Below, one piece after another: positions 45,824-55,176 of a stretch of DNA of 64,000 bases. The notes under the pieces are model-generated. The model saw nothing but the letters and a program-made list of their open reading frames with translations, was not told the origin of the DNA and did not search any database. Made by a program: the position numbers and the translations under genes. This DNA is from Methylococcus mesophilus (GTDB lineage: Bacteria; Pseudomonadota; Gammaproteobacteria; Methylococcales; Methylococcaceae): positions 3,727,501 through 3,791,500 of the forward strand of contig NZ_CP110921.1 of assembly GCF_026247885.1 (NCBI RefSeq). The letters are read 5' to 3'. The stretch's first letter is position 1. Each line of letters starts with the position of its first letter.

Positions 45824-48541
45824 TTAACCCTGGCGCAGGGACCCCGCCCGCTTGATCCGTTCCGTCCCCAGGAACACGGCGGCGGCTACGGCGCCGGCAA
45901 TGGCCAGATCGCCCAGGGAGAGCGCGGTGGTATGGAAGGCGGTTTGCAACGGCGGCAGATAGACGATGGCGAGTTGCAGCAGCACCGTGGCGGCGACGGC
46001 GCCGAGCAGCGCCGGATTCGATCTCCAGCCGAGCTGGCTGACGGGGCGTGTCCGGCTGCGCAAGGCCAGGGCGACGGCCATCTGGCTGAACACCAGCACC
46101 GTGAGCAGCATCGTCTGCCAGGCCGCACTCCCTCCCAGCCAGTAGGCAAAGCCTACGCCTAAGCTCAGCTCGGTGATCACCGCGCCCACCAGCAGCATCA
46201 GGTGCAGGCCCTGTTTCCCGAAGATCAGCTCGCTGGCGGCCTGGGACGGCCTCTCCATCAGGCTGTCCTCCGCCGGTTCCATCCCCAGAGCAAGGGCCGG
46301 CAGGCCGTCGGTGACCAGGTTCATCCACAGTATCTGCAGCGGCAGCAGCGGCAGGGGCATCCCCAGGAACGGCGCGAAGGTGACCACGGCGATTTCGCTG
46401 ACGTTGCAGCTCAGCAGGTAGACGATGAACTTGATCAGGTTGTCGTAGATCGCCCGGCCCTGGCGCACCGCGGCGGTGATGGTGGCGAAATTGTCGTCCA
46501 GCAGGACGATCTGGGCGGCTTCCTTGGCGACGTCGGTGCCCATCCTGCCCATGGCGATGCCGATGTCGGCCTTTTTGAGGGCCGGCGCGTCGTTGACGCC
46601 GTCGCCGGTCATCGCCACGCTGCAGCCATTGCCCTGGTAGGCTTCGATCAGCCGCAGCTTGTCCTCCGGCGACACCCGGGCGAACACGGCGCAGCGTTTC
46701 ACCGCATCCCGCAGTTGGGCGGGCGTCATGGCGGCGATTTCGCTTCCGCCGATCACGCCACCCGCGGTGTCGATGCCGACTTCCTCCGCGATGTGGCGGG
46801 CGGTCAACGGGTGATCGCCGGTGATCATGACCGCCGTGATGCCGGCCCGGCGGCATTCGGAGATCGCTTGCGTGACCGCGGGGCGCGGCGGGTCGTAGAT
46901 GCCGATCAGGCCGATGAAGCTCAGGCCGCCTTCCAATGCCGCTTTGGTTTCCGGCGAAGGCGGAGCGCCCAGGCGGCGCGCGCCCAAGGCCAGCACCCGC
47001 ATGCCTTTTTCCGCCAGGAGGTCGTGCGCCCGGACGATCCGCTCGCGCCAGGCAGCGTTCAGCGCTTGCTCGCTGCCGTCGACCCAGATCGTGTCGGCGC
47101 GCGGGAGCAGGGCTTCCACGGCGCCCTTGGTCAGGCTGAGGAACCGGCTGCCGGCGAGATACTGGCCGACGACGCCAGGACAGGCGCCGTCTGCCGCTGC
47201 GGGGCCGTGCACGGTCGTCATGAGCTTGCGGCCGGCGTCGAAGGGGATTTCCTCGATCCTGGGCAAGGCGGCTTCGAGTTCCGCTTTGAGCCGTTCCGCC
47301 CGGGCCGCGGCCAGCACCAGCGCGGCTTCAGTGGGCTCTCCCAGAACCCGGTACGCGCGATGCGGGTCTTCCGGGTTCTCGATCAGTCCATCGTTGCACA
47401 ACGCGCCGCCGATCAGCAGGAGGTCGATGGCCGGGTGGCCGGCGATTTCCACCGCCAGTCCCGCGGCGTCCGGCTCGCCGAGCTTGAGTTCCAGCCGGTG
47501 TTCGGCGACGTCCAGCACGGAAACGGTCATCCGGTTTTGGGTCATCGTGCCGGTCTTGTCGGCGCAGATCACCCCGATCGAACCCAGGGCTTCCACCGCC
47601 GGCAGGCGACGGATCAATGCGCCTTGCTTCAGCATCTTCTGGGCGCCCAGAGCCAGGGTGATGGCGACCAGCGCCGTGAGGGACTCGGGTACCGCCGCGA
47701 CGGCGAGGCTGACCGCCGTGAGCATCATGGTGCGGAAGCTCTCGCCCATGGCCGTTCCGAGCAGCAGGATCACGATGGCAATGCCGGAAACGCCGTAGGC
47801 CAGCGAGCGGGCGAAGCCGTCGAGCTGCTTCTGTAGCGGAGTGGGCTCGGCGGTCACCGATTCCAGCAATCGGGCCGTGGCGCCGAGGGCGGTGGCCGGA
47901 CCGGTCTCGGTCACGATGAAGCTGCCATGGCCGTAGACGACCTGAGTGCCGAGGTGGACCCTGTTGGTCCGGTCGGCGAGCGCGGTAGCCGGCTCCAGCA
48001 CGGCGACTGCATCCTTGTGGACCGGCACCGATTCGCCCGTCAGGGCCGATTCCTGGAGGCTGAGGTCGACGCTTTCGAGCAGCCGGCCGTCGGCGGCCAC
48101 GCTGTTGCCGGTCTGCAGCAGCACGATGTCGCCGGGAACCAGTTGGTTGGCGGGGATTTCGCAGATCCGGCCGTTCCGCCGCACCATGGCCTGGCCGACC
48201 GCCATGCGCCGCAGCGCCTCGAGGGCCTTTTCCGCTTTGGATTCCTGCAGGAATCCAAGGATGGCATTGAGCAGGACGATGGCCAGGATCACGCCGGCCT
48301 CCAGGACTTCACCGATAGTCAGGGAAAATACGGCAGCGGCGATCAGGATCTGGACCAGCATGCCGGAGAACTGCTCGGTGAAGATGCGCCAGGGAGCGCG
48401 TGTGCTGGCGCTGGGGATTTCATTCGGGCCGGACGAAGCGAGCCGGGTTCCGGCTTCGGCCTCGCTCAGTCCCTGCCGGATGTTCACGTCCAGCCGGGTT
48501 GCCACTTCCCCGGATGTCAACGAATGCCAGGCTTGGTTCAT
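45824..48541 (-). CDS. P-type cation-transporting ATPase
   Basis: The 905-residue pump has the actuator motif LTGES (about 167-171), the membrane motif AVPES (about 283-287), the phosphorylation site CADKTGTMTQN (DKTGT 328-332), GDGVNDAPALKKADIG in the hinge, and a C-terminal six-helix cation ATPase domain with MNLVTDGLPALALGMEP. It belongs to the P2 group (calcium or sodium/potassium type); PES in place of PEG of calcium pumps leaves the ion open. It starts at an ATG at 48541 and is divergent from the phosphate transporter. Confidence 0.92.
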   Translation of the reverse strand: MNQAWHSLTSGEVATRLDVNIRQGLSEAEAGTRLASSGPNEIPSASTRAPWRIFTEQFSGMLVQILIAAAVFSLTIGEVLEAGVILAIVLLNAILGFLQESKAEKALEALRRMAVGQAMVRRNGRICEIPANQLVPGDIVLLQTGNSVAADGRLLESVDLSLQESALTGESVPVHKDAVAVLEPATALADRTNRVHLGTQVVYGHGSFIVTETGPATALGATARLLESVTAEPTPLQKQLDGFARSLAYGVSGIAIVILLLGTAMGESFRTMMLTAVSLAVAAVPESLTALVAITLALGAQKMLKQGALIRRLPAVEALGSIGVICADKTGTMTQNRMTVSVLDVAEHRLELKLGEPDAAGLAVEIAGHPAIDLLLIGGALCNDGLIENPEDPHRAYRVLGEPTEAALVLAAARAERLKAELEAALPRIEEIPFDAGRKLMTTVHGPAAADGACPGVVGQYLAGSRFLSLTKGAVEALLPRADTIWVDGSEQALNAAWRERIVRAHDLLAEKGMRVLALGARRLGAPPSPETKAALEGGLSFIGLIGIYDPPRPAVTQAISECRRAGITAVMITGDHPLTARHIAEEVGIDTAGGVIGGSEIAAMTPAQLRDAVKRCAVFARVSPEDKLRLIEAYQGNGCSVAMTGDGVNDAPALKKADIGIAMGRMGTDVAKEAAQIVLLDDNFATITAAVRQGRAIYDNLIKFIVYLLSCNVSEIAVVTFAPFLGMPLPLLPLQILWMNLVTDGLPALALGMEPAEDSLMERPSQAASELIFGKQGLHLMLLVGAVITELSLGVGFAYWLGGSAAWQTMLLTVLVFSQMAVALALRSRTRPVSQLGWRSNPALLGAVAATVLLQLAIVYLPPLQTAFHTTALSLGDLAIAGAVAAAVFLGTERIKRAGSLRQG

Positions 48542-48706
48542 GGTCGCGGTTCCTCTCCGTGAAGGTCATCATGATGGCCCGAAGCACCGCGCTTGCCTAG
48601 AGCGGCAACTGTCACACGGCGGCAATGAGGCTGGCTTATGGTCTTGGCCGGTGGGACGGATAGCCCGTGCCCGGTATCGTATCGCTCTCCATCAGGACAG
48701 GTGCTT

Positions 48707-50338
48707 ATGACACAGAATACTTGCGAAGCGGTTGCAGAGCCCATCGCGGCCACAGTCGAGAAACCGAAACTGGAATCCCGTACCGGGCCGGTCGGGTCGA
48801 TCGTATTCATGGGTCTTCTGGGCGTCGGCGTCGCCTTCACGGCGTACGGTCTGCAAAGCGACGTAGCCGGTGCCGGCACTGCGCTGGCTTTGGCGCCTTT
48901 GCTGCTGCTCGGACTGTCGCTCCTGATCGCCTTGGGCTTCGAGTTCGTGAACGGGTTCCACGATACGGCGAATGCCGTCGCCACCGTCATCTATACCCAT
49001 TCGCTGCCGCCGATGGTCGCGGTGGTCTGGTCGGGAATCTGGAATTTCGTCGGTGTGCTGGTGTCGTCCGGGGCCGTCGCCTTCGGCATCATTTCCCTCC
49101 TGCCGGTCGAACTGATTCTCCAGGTGGGGAGCGACGCGGGCTTCGCCATGGTGTTCTCGCTGCTGATCGCGGCCATCTTGTGGAATCTCGGGACCTGGTA
49201 TTTCGGCCTGCCGGCGTCCAGCTCGCACACCCTGATCGGTTCGATCATCGGCGTCGGGCTCGCCAACGAGCTGATGCATCGGGGCGAATCCACCACTTCG
49301 GGGGTGGATTGGTCGCAGGCGGCGAAAGTGGGCCAATCGCTCTTGATGTCGCCACTCATCGGGGCGGTTGCCGCCGGGCTGCTGCTGGTCGTACTCAAGT
49401 TCGTCGTCACCAATCCCAAGCTCTACCGCGCCCCGGAAGGCTTGCGGCCGCCGCCGTGGTGGATCCGCAGCGTCCTGGTGCTGACCTGCACCGGCGTCTC
49501 CTTCGCGCACGGCTCGAACGACGGGCAGAAAGGCATGGGGCTGATCATGCTGATCCTGATCGGCATCGTGCCGACAGCCTATGCCTTGAATCGGGCGGTG
49601 CCGGACTCCTATGTGCCCGAGTTCCTGGCTTTGTCGCATGTCGTCGGGCAGGCCCTGCTGGAAAAGTCGGAAGGCCCGAAAGCCTTCGACGGCGATCCCC
49701 GGCCTGCGGTGACCGACTTTATCCGGACCCGCCAACTGGGGCCCGACACGCTGGCGGCAACCTCGAAGCTGGTCGGGGAAATCGCCGGCACCATCGAAAA
49801 AAACGGCTCGCTCGCCCACATTCCCGTGACCAAGACCCAGAACGTGCGCAACGACATGTACCTCGTCGACGAGGCGATGCGGCGGTTGGAAAAGCTGGGC
49901 CAGCCGGTGTTCGACGAGCGCACGAAAAAGGAGATCGGCGGCTACCGCAAGGCGCTGGGGAACGCCACCCGCTTCATCCCCACCTGGGTGAAGGTCGCCG
50001 TGGCTATCGCCTTGGGCCTGGGCACGATGGTCGGCTGGCGGCGCATCGTGGTGACCGTCGGCGAAAAGATCGGCAAGCAGCACCTGACCTACGGCCAGGG
50101 CGCGTCGGCGGAACTGGTGGCCATGAGTACCATCGCGGCAGCGGACATGTATGGGATGCCCGTGTCGACGACCCATGTGCTGTCGTCGGGCGTTGCCGGC
50201 GCTATGGCGGCCAATGGCTCGGGGCTGCAGTGGTCCACGGTGCGGAACCTGCTGATGGCCTGGGTGCTCACCCTGCCCGCCGCCATCCTGCTTTCGGGCG
50301 GGCTGTTCTTCCTGTTTCACCAGATGATCGCCCAATGA
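48707..50338 (+). CDS. pit: Pit-family inorganic phosphate transporter
   Basis: The 543-residue inner-membrane protein has two PHO4 signatures: GFEFVNGFHDTANAVATVIYT and, in the second half, MSTIAAADMYGMPVSTTHVLSSG, plus LPASSSHTLIGS. It carries metal-phosphate with protons or sodium. A soluble insert of about 150 residues (about 310-460) separates the two halves. The start is the ATG at 48707 after CAGGTG. The matching DUF47 accessory gene lies 3.3 kb downstream on the same strand. Confidence 0.93.
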   Translation: MTQNTCEAVAEPIAATVEKPKLESRTGPVGSIVFMGLLGVGVAFTAYGLQSDVAGAGTALALAPLLLLGLSLLIALGFEFVNGFHDTANAVATVIYTHSLPPMVAVVWSGIWNFVGVLVSSGAVAFGIISLLPVELILQVGSDAGFAMVFSLLIAAILWNLGTWYFGLPASSSHTLIGSIIGVGLANELMHRGESTTSGVDWSQAAKVGQSLLMSPLIGAVAAGLLLVVLKFVVTNPKLYRAPEGLRPPPWWIRSVLVLTCTGVSFAHGSNDGQKGMGLIMLILIGIVPTAYALNRAVPDSYVPEFLALSHVVGQALLEKSEGPKAFDGDPRPAVTDFIRTRQLGPDTLAATSKLVGEIAGTIEKNGSLAHIPVTKTQNVRNDMYLVDEAMRRLEKLGQPVFDERTKKEIGGYRKALGNATRFIPTWVKVAVAIALGLGTMVGWRRIVVTVGEKIGKQHLTYGQGASAELVAMSTIAAADMYGMPVSTTHVLSSGVAGAMAANGSGLQWSTVRNLLMAWVLTLPAAILLSGGLFFLFHQMIAQ

Positions 50339-50365
50339 CTCGGATCTGCGATGGCCGCCGCCGGC

Positions 50366-52798
50366 TCAGGGGGCCGGGTTTTGTAGCAGTCGTCGCAGGT
50401 CTTCTTCGATCCGGGTGAGCATCTGCCCGTGGGTTTCGGTCTCTCCCGCCCGCAAGGGGGCGCCGAAGCGCACACTCACGGTCGCTACGGCGCGGGGCAC
50501 GATCCTGCCCGGCGGCATCACCTTTTCGGTGCCTTCTATCACCATGGGCACGACGGGCACCCCCATGTCGACCGCAATGGTGCCGGCGCCCCGGCGGAGC
50601 GGCTGGATGCCCAGTCCGCTCCGGTTCATTTGGCCTTCCGGGAAGATCAGGACGTTCCAGCCGTCGTCCAGCAGGCGGCCGATGAGTTCGAGGCCGGGGC
50701 GGATGTTCTCGTCGGGGCCGCTGGGGAGCGGGAAGGCGTTGAGCGAGAGTTCGCCGACCGGCACGGCCCAGCGGTAGCGGGTGTACAGCACCCCAGTGGC
50801 GGCGGCGATGGCGAGGCGGTAGCGGATGGGGTCGGGCAGGGCGAAGCTGGCGACCGCGGAATCCAGGTAGCTGCGATGGTTGGCCATGAAGATCGCGGGG
50901 CCTTCCAGCGCCGCCAAGTGCTCGAGGCCTGAGATCTGGAGCCGGCAGAACGGTGCGATCCACCATTCCAGGAAGACTTTCTGTGCCAGGGGACGCAGCT
51001 TTGAAGCCCAGGGCGACAGCGACCAGCGGGGATAGGCGGCGAGTTTCGGCATCCGGCCCTGGCGCCGTTCCAGCAGGGCTTCGAGATCGGCCACTTTGGT
51101 CAGCGGGCCGATATCGGTTTCGTCCAGGCAGACGCCGAGGTCCTCTTCTATGCGCGCTACGGTTTCGATCCGGAGCAGGGAATCGAGCCCCAAGTCGGGA
51201 ACCAGGCGGGTGTCGCCGCTCAAGGCGCTGGCCTCGGCTCCGGCAACCTGGGCCAGGAGAAGCCGAAGCGGTGTTGTCCGTCCGGACGGGCGTGCCCGGA
51301 CCTCAGGCTCCCGTCGCAGCCGGCGCAGGACCTCGTCCTTCTTGACCTTGCGGGTGACCGAACGGGGGAAATCGGCTTCCGGCCATACCGACCAGCTCAT
51401 GACGTGCTGATGCGGTGCCAAGTGGCGGTTGGCCTCCGCGACGATGCCGGCGGCCCGCGCTTCGTCGCCCAGCAGCACGGCGTGGATGAGGGTGCGTCCG
51501 CCGCTATCCAGCCCGACGACGGCGCTGTCCGTGACGCCGGCAGTGCGGTTGAGCACCGCTTCAATGTCCTCGGGAAAGACGTTTTCCCCTCCCGGTCCCA
51601 GGATCATGTAGCGCTTCCTGCCGTAGACGTACAGGAACCCGTCCGAATCGAAGCGGCCGGCGTCGTCGGTCTTCAGCCAGCCGTCGGCGAAAGCCGCTTC
51701 GGTGCGTGCCGGATCGCGGAAATAGCCGGCCATGACCATGGGGCCCTTCACCAGTATCTCGCCGTCGGAGGCGATGCGCAGCTCGGCGTCTTCCAGGGGC
51801 TTGCCGACCGAACCGATGCGATGCGCTTTGGGTGTGTTGGCGGCGATCACCGGGCTGGTTTCGGTCAGGCCGTAGCCCTGCAGCACTTCGAAGCCCAGCG
51901 CCCACCATTTTTCTTCGGCGATCGGATCGAGCGGGGCGCCGCCGCAGACGATGGTCCGCAGGGACGTCGAAATCCGCGTGCGGATTCTGTCCCTCAGCAG
52001 AGGCCGCAGGAAGCCGGGAATCCCGCCAACGCGGGTCTCCAGCCGATCCATCATGGTCTTGAGGACTTCCGGCACCGCGACCATGTGGGTGGCGGGCGTG
52101 TGCGCCAGGGCTTCGAGCACGCTGCGGGTGGTGGGAGCGGCGAGGTAGCTGATCGCACAGCCCGCGGCGAGCGGGCAGAAGAGGCTGGTCATCTGACCGT
52201 AAACGTGGAACAACGGGACCAGGCTCAGCACATGGTCATCCGGCTTCAGCGGAACCGCGCGGGAGACCGCGCCCAGGTCGGACAGCAGGTTGGCGTGGGT
52301 GAGCATGACGCCCTTGGGGTCGCCGGTGGTCCCCGACGTATAGATGATCTCGGCCAATTGTGCGGGATCGGCGGGGGCTGCCGACCGATCGGACGGCGCC
52401 GTGGCGGGATGTTCGATATCGACGACGGGCAGCCGGGTGCCTTCCCAGCGGCAGCGGGGCGAAGCCAGGACCAGGCTCGGCCCGGCCGATCGAGCCAGTT
52501 TGTCGAGCTGGTCCGGCGGGCTCTTGGGATTGAGCGGCACCACGATTGCGCCGCGCGCGGCGATGGCGAAAAAGGCCGCCACCCAATGAGGCGAATTCTC
52601 GGCGAAAAGGAAAACGCGGTCGCCGGCTCCTACACCATGTTTGGCCAGCAATGACGACAGCTGCCCAACCCGGTTTCCGAGCTCGAGGTAACTCCAGCGA
52701 AGCGTGCGGTAGCGCGGACGATACTGAACCGCGAGCCGCGGACCGTAACGACCGACCACGGCGTCCAGAAATTCGGAAAATGACGCGACCGTTTGCAT
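50366..52798 (-). CDS. Acyl-CoA/ACP ligase-ACP-acyltransferase fusion
   Basis: The 810-residue protein joins three activities. Residues 1-515 are an AMP-forming ligase (YTSGTTGDPKGVMLTH about 150, GYGLTET, and GRKRYMILGPGGENVFP). About 520-600 is an acyl carrier domain with the phosphopantetheine serine in LGLDSLLR (about 536). About 615-805 is a PlsC-type acyltransferase (NHRSYLD about 639, FPEGQMNRSG about 719). It would activate a fatty acid, hold it on its own carrier and transfer it to an acceptor such as a lysophospholipid. The start is the ATG at 52798; the upstream extension overlaps the divergent gene's promoter. Confidence 0.88.
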   Translation of the reverse strand: MQTVASFSEFLDAVVGRYGPRLAVQYRPRYRTLRWSYLELGNRVGQLSSLLAKHGVGAGDRVFLFAENSPHWVAAFFAIAARGAIVVPLNPKSPPDQLDKLARSAGPSLVLASPRCRWEGTRLPVVDIEHPATAPSDRSAAPADPAQLAEIIYTSGTTGDPKGVMLTHANLLSDLGAVSRAVPLKPDDHVLSLVPLFHVYGQMTSLFCPLAAGCAISYLAAPTTRSVLEALAHTPATHMVAVPEVLKTMMDRLETRVGGIPGFLRPLLRDRIRTRISTSLRTIVCGGAPLDPIAEEKWWALGFEVLQGYGLTETSPVIAANTPKAHRIGSVGKPLEDAELRIASDGEILVKGPMVMAGYFRDPARTEAAFADGWLKTDDAGRFDSDGFLYVYGRKRYMILGPGGENVFPEDIEAVLNRTAGVTDSAVVGLDSGGRTLIHAVLLGDEARAAGIVAEANRHLAPHQHVMSWSVWPEADFPRSVTRKVKKDEVLRRLRREPEVRARPSGRTTPLRLLLAQVAGAEASALSGDTRLVPDLGLDSLLRIETVARIEEDLGVCLDETDIGPLTKVADLEALLERRQGRMPKLAAYPRWSLSPWASKLRPLAQKVFLEWWIAPFCRLQISGLEHLAALEGPAIFMANHRSYLDSAVASFALPDPIRYRLAIAAATGVLYTRYRWAVPVGELSLNAFPLPSGPDENIRPGLELIGRLLDDGWNVLIFPEGQMNRSGLGIQPLRRGAGTIAVDMGVPVVPMVIEGTEKVMPPGRIVPRAVATVSVRFGAPLRAGETETHGQMLTRIEEDLRRLLQNPAP

Positions 52799-52935
52799 TC
52801 GTCTGGCCTTGAGGTTGCAGTGGGATGCATCATTAAGGATACTGCGATTCCTGGCCCCGTTCGCCCGTTCCGCCATTTGCGACCGGGCGGCTGAGCATCG
52901 CAAACCGTCGAGTTTTCTCCCGAACGACTTTCCCC

Positions 52936-53592
52936 ATGAAAAACAAGGCCAAGGATACGGCATTTCGTACCTGGATCGACCTGCTCAAATACCGAATCGC
53001 CTTCCGCACTGGGGTTCGCCTTTTCTTCGGCATGATACTGCTGTTCGGCCTCGCCGGTGTGGCTGCCGATGTCCGGCCGGGAACCTGGCTCAAATATTTC
53101 GATCTCGACCGGGAATATACCGTGCCGGCACTGTTTTCCGGCTGTCTGCTGCTGGCAGCGGCCTGGGAATCCTTTACCGCGGCATCTTCGAAGCGGCTCG
53201 GAGCCTGGGCGTTTGCGCTCGCGGCGGTGTTTTTCGAGATGGGATTCGACGAACTCCTGATGATTCACGAACGTATCGAGCAGGCCGCCAGCGTCGACTG
53301 GCAGATTCTTTACCTGCCGGTCATGGCCTTTGCCGGCATCGCTTGGCTTTCGGTCTTCATACAATTGCGGGATCGGCAGCACCGGCGATTATGGATCGCG
53401 GGCGCTGTCGCCTGGACCGCCTCCCAACTGTTCGAGGCCGCCGAGTGGGGATGGGGGGCGGAAAGCAAGATTCCTTTGCCGGGATACCTTTATCTGGTAC
53501 ATATCGAAGAGCTGCTGGAAATGTCGGGCTCCTCTTTTTTCCTGCTGACGCTGTTGCTCCTGAACGGCAGCCCTTCGATTTCACGAAAATGA
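52936..53592 (+). CDS. Integral membrane protein of unknown function
   Basis: The 218-residue protein has about six hydrophobic segments with charged FDELLMIHERIEQ and AAEWGWGAES loops. I recognise no family. It is divergent from the fusion ligase and 68 bp before the DUF47 gene. Confidence 0.7.
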   Translation: MKNKAKDTAFRTWIDLLKYRIAFRTGVRLFFGMILLFGLAGVAADVRPGTWLKYFDLDREYTVPALFSGCLLLAAAWESFTAASSKRLGAWAFALAAVFFEMGFDELLMIHERIEQAASVDWQILYLPVMAFAGIAWLSVFIQLRDRQHRRLWIAGAVAWTASQLFEAAEWGWGAESKIPLPGYLYLVHIEELLEMSGSSFFLLTLLLLNGSPSISRK

Positions 53593-53660
53593 CACGCAAC
53601 GATAACGTGCCGGTGGGGGAAGCAGGAATTTCATCATGGTAGTTTAGGCGGATATCTCCC

Positions 53661-54326
53661 GTGTTTCGCCGTTTCGTTCGCCATGCTGAAATCGACATGA
53701 ATTTCGATCACGCCGACCTGTCACTGAAGGAAATATTCCAAGACCATCTGAGCTGCTGCGTCGAATGTGGCCAGGCTTTGGAGCGCCTGTTCGCCGAGCT
53801 CGATGCCGCGGAAACGCACATCGGCCTGATCCGGCAGCTGGAAGAAAAGGGCGATGCGCTGATGCGCAAAGCCTATGATGCGCTGGAGATCGCGCCTTAT
53901 TCCGAACTGGTGCTGCTGATCCAGCAGTTCGCCAGGCATGTCGACGACATTCTCGACGGCCTGAACGATACCGCCCGGGTGATCGACATCTTTACGCCCC
54001 AGCAGGCGGAAACCGCCGCTCTCGATTTGGTCGCGATCACCCTGGGGATGGTTCGGCGGTTGTCGGCGGAAATGGATCACTATCCCGAAAACGCGCTCGC
54101 AGGTATCAAGCAATGCCGCGAGGAGCTCAAGGCATCGGAGGCGAGCGCGGACCAGGTGTATCACGAGTGGCGGAAATCCCACCGGCGCTACAGCACCCTG
54201 TCACTCCTGGCCGAATCCGACTGGACTGAGATTCTGGGAATCCTGGAAAAAACCACGGATTCCTGCTATCACGCGGCATTGCTGCTCGAGCGCATCACCA
54301 AGTACCGGCTCAAACAGGCGCCCTGA
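53661..54326 (+). CDS. DUF47/PhoU-like phosphate transport accessory protein
   Basis: The 221-residue helical protein has the DUF47 pattern (LIRQLEEKGDALMRKAYDAL, LLIQQFARHVDDILDGLNDTA, KTTDSCYHAALLLERI). DUF47 proteins sit next to pit genes and modulate them. The GTG at 53661 is used; an ATG at 53697 is possible. It is separated from the pit gene by two others. Confidence 0.85.
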   Translation: MFRRFVRHAEIDMNFDHADLSLKEIFQDHLSCCVECGQALERLFAELDAAETHIGLIRQLEEKGDALMRKAYDALEIAPYSELVLLIQQFARHVDDILDGLNDTARVIDIFTPQQAETAALDLVAITLGMVRRLSAEMDHYPENALAGIKQCREELKASEASADQVYHEWRKSHRRYSTLSLLAESDWTEILGILEKTTDSCYHAALLLERITKYRLKQAP

Positions 54327-54406
54327 GGTGCCGGATGCCGGCCTTCCGCGTCCGCGGAAAGCCGGCAGTGGATTCCGCTCGGAAGCCGGAACGGCGCCTT
54401 ACGCTC

Positions 54407-54736
54407 TCAGTAGCGCCTGCCGCCGCCGCCGCGCTTCGCGTCGCCGCCGGTGCCGCCTCGCCTCTCCGGCGGGCGGGCTTCGTTGACCATCAGGTTGCGC
54501 CCGTCCATATCCTTGCCGTTGAGTCCGGCAATAGCGGCCTGAGCCTCCTGGTCGCTGCCCATTTCCACGAACCCGAATCCCCTGGAGCGGCCGGTGGCGC
54601 GGTCCATGACCACCTGTGCCGATTTCACGGTGCCGTACGCTGCGAAAGTCCGTTCCAGATCGGTATCGCCGACACGATAGTTCAAGTTGCCTACATATAG
54701 CTTGCTGCCCACGAAAGACCCCCCATCGAGGTTCAT
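54407..54736 (-). CDS. RRM RNA-binding protein
   Basis: The 109-residue protein has one RNA recognition motif: RNP2 KLYVGNLNY (about residues 12-20) and RNP1 RGFGFVEM (about 53-60), with a glycine/arginine tail ending GGGGRRY. Such single-RRM proteins in bacteria resemble cyanobacterial cold-inducible Rbp proteins. The start is the ATG at 54736 behind GGGG; the upstream extension is unlikely. It is divergent from the RhlE-type helicase, whose families are often cold-induced together. Confidence 0.88.
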   Translation of the reverse strand: MNLDGGSFVGSKLYVGNLNYRVGDTDLERTFAAYGTVKSAQVVMDRATGRSRGFGFVEMGSDQEAQAAIAGLNGKDMDGRNLMVNEARPPERRGGTGGDAKRGGGGRRY

Positions 54737-54922
54737 GAAAACCCGCGATCCACAATAAAACAAAAATGCCTCATTCGACAGGGGCGGAGGCAAAAAAATA
54801 TTCCATGCGTCTTCGCCGCCGTGACGGGCGCGTGTCGGGCTGCGCGGCTGAGGGCACTGCGAAGAACTTGGGGCAACCTCTGTCGGGCAAGAATGCTCCG
54901 CTAACATAACTGATCCAAGATT

Positions 54923-55015
54923 TTGAAAAATTGAGAAATATTGAGGCTAGACTTGGGGTTGACGACGGGAAACCCGCAGGAACGACGATTTTTCCAGGTC
55001 CCCTACGGGTTTTTT
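54923..55015 (+). promoter_or_regulatory. Possible leader with attenuator before the helicase
   Basis: A promoter-like pair (TTGAAA at 54923 and TAGACT at 54948, spacer 19) precedes a hairpin AAACCCGCAGG/CCTACGGGTTT (54970-54980 and 55002-55012, one mismatched pair) followed by TTT. This looks like a terminator about 160 bp before the helicase ATG at 55177, so transcription may be attenuated. The rest of the 440-bp gap 54737-55176 holds no credible gene. Confidence 0.4.
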
Positions 55016-55176
55016 ATGTGACATTCGTAGGCGAGCCGCTTATACTCTTGCCGCGACGCGTCCAACCAATCATCGCGCCGTCTCTTTTTTATCCCTCCCG
55101 ATCCATTGAATCGTCTGCCTCGATTGGTGCCGTTTATCCCTTGAACGGCAGGCCGTCGCAGGACACTTAGCAAAAT

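Noticed and set aside
46202-47836. 544-codon plus-strand frame opposite the P-type ATPase
   Set aside because: Shadow of a gene with complete P-type motifs.
48667-50418. 583-codon frame overlapping the pit gene in another frame
   Set aside because: Arginine-rich frame without hydrophobic segments; pit is clear.
54931-55170. 79-codon frame upstream of the helicase
   Set aside because: It runs through the leader hairpin, has no ribosome site and no recognisable motif.
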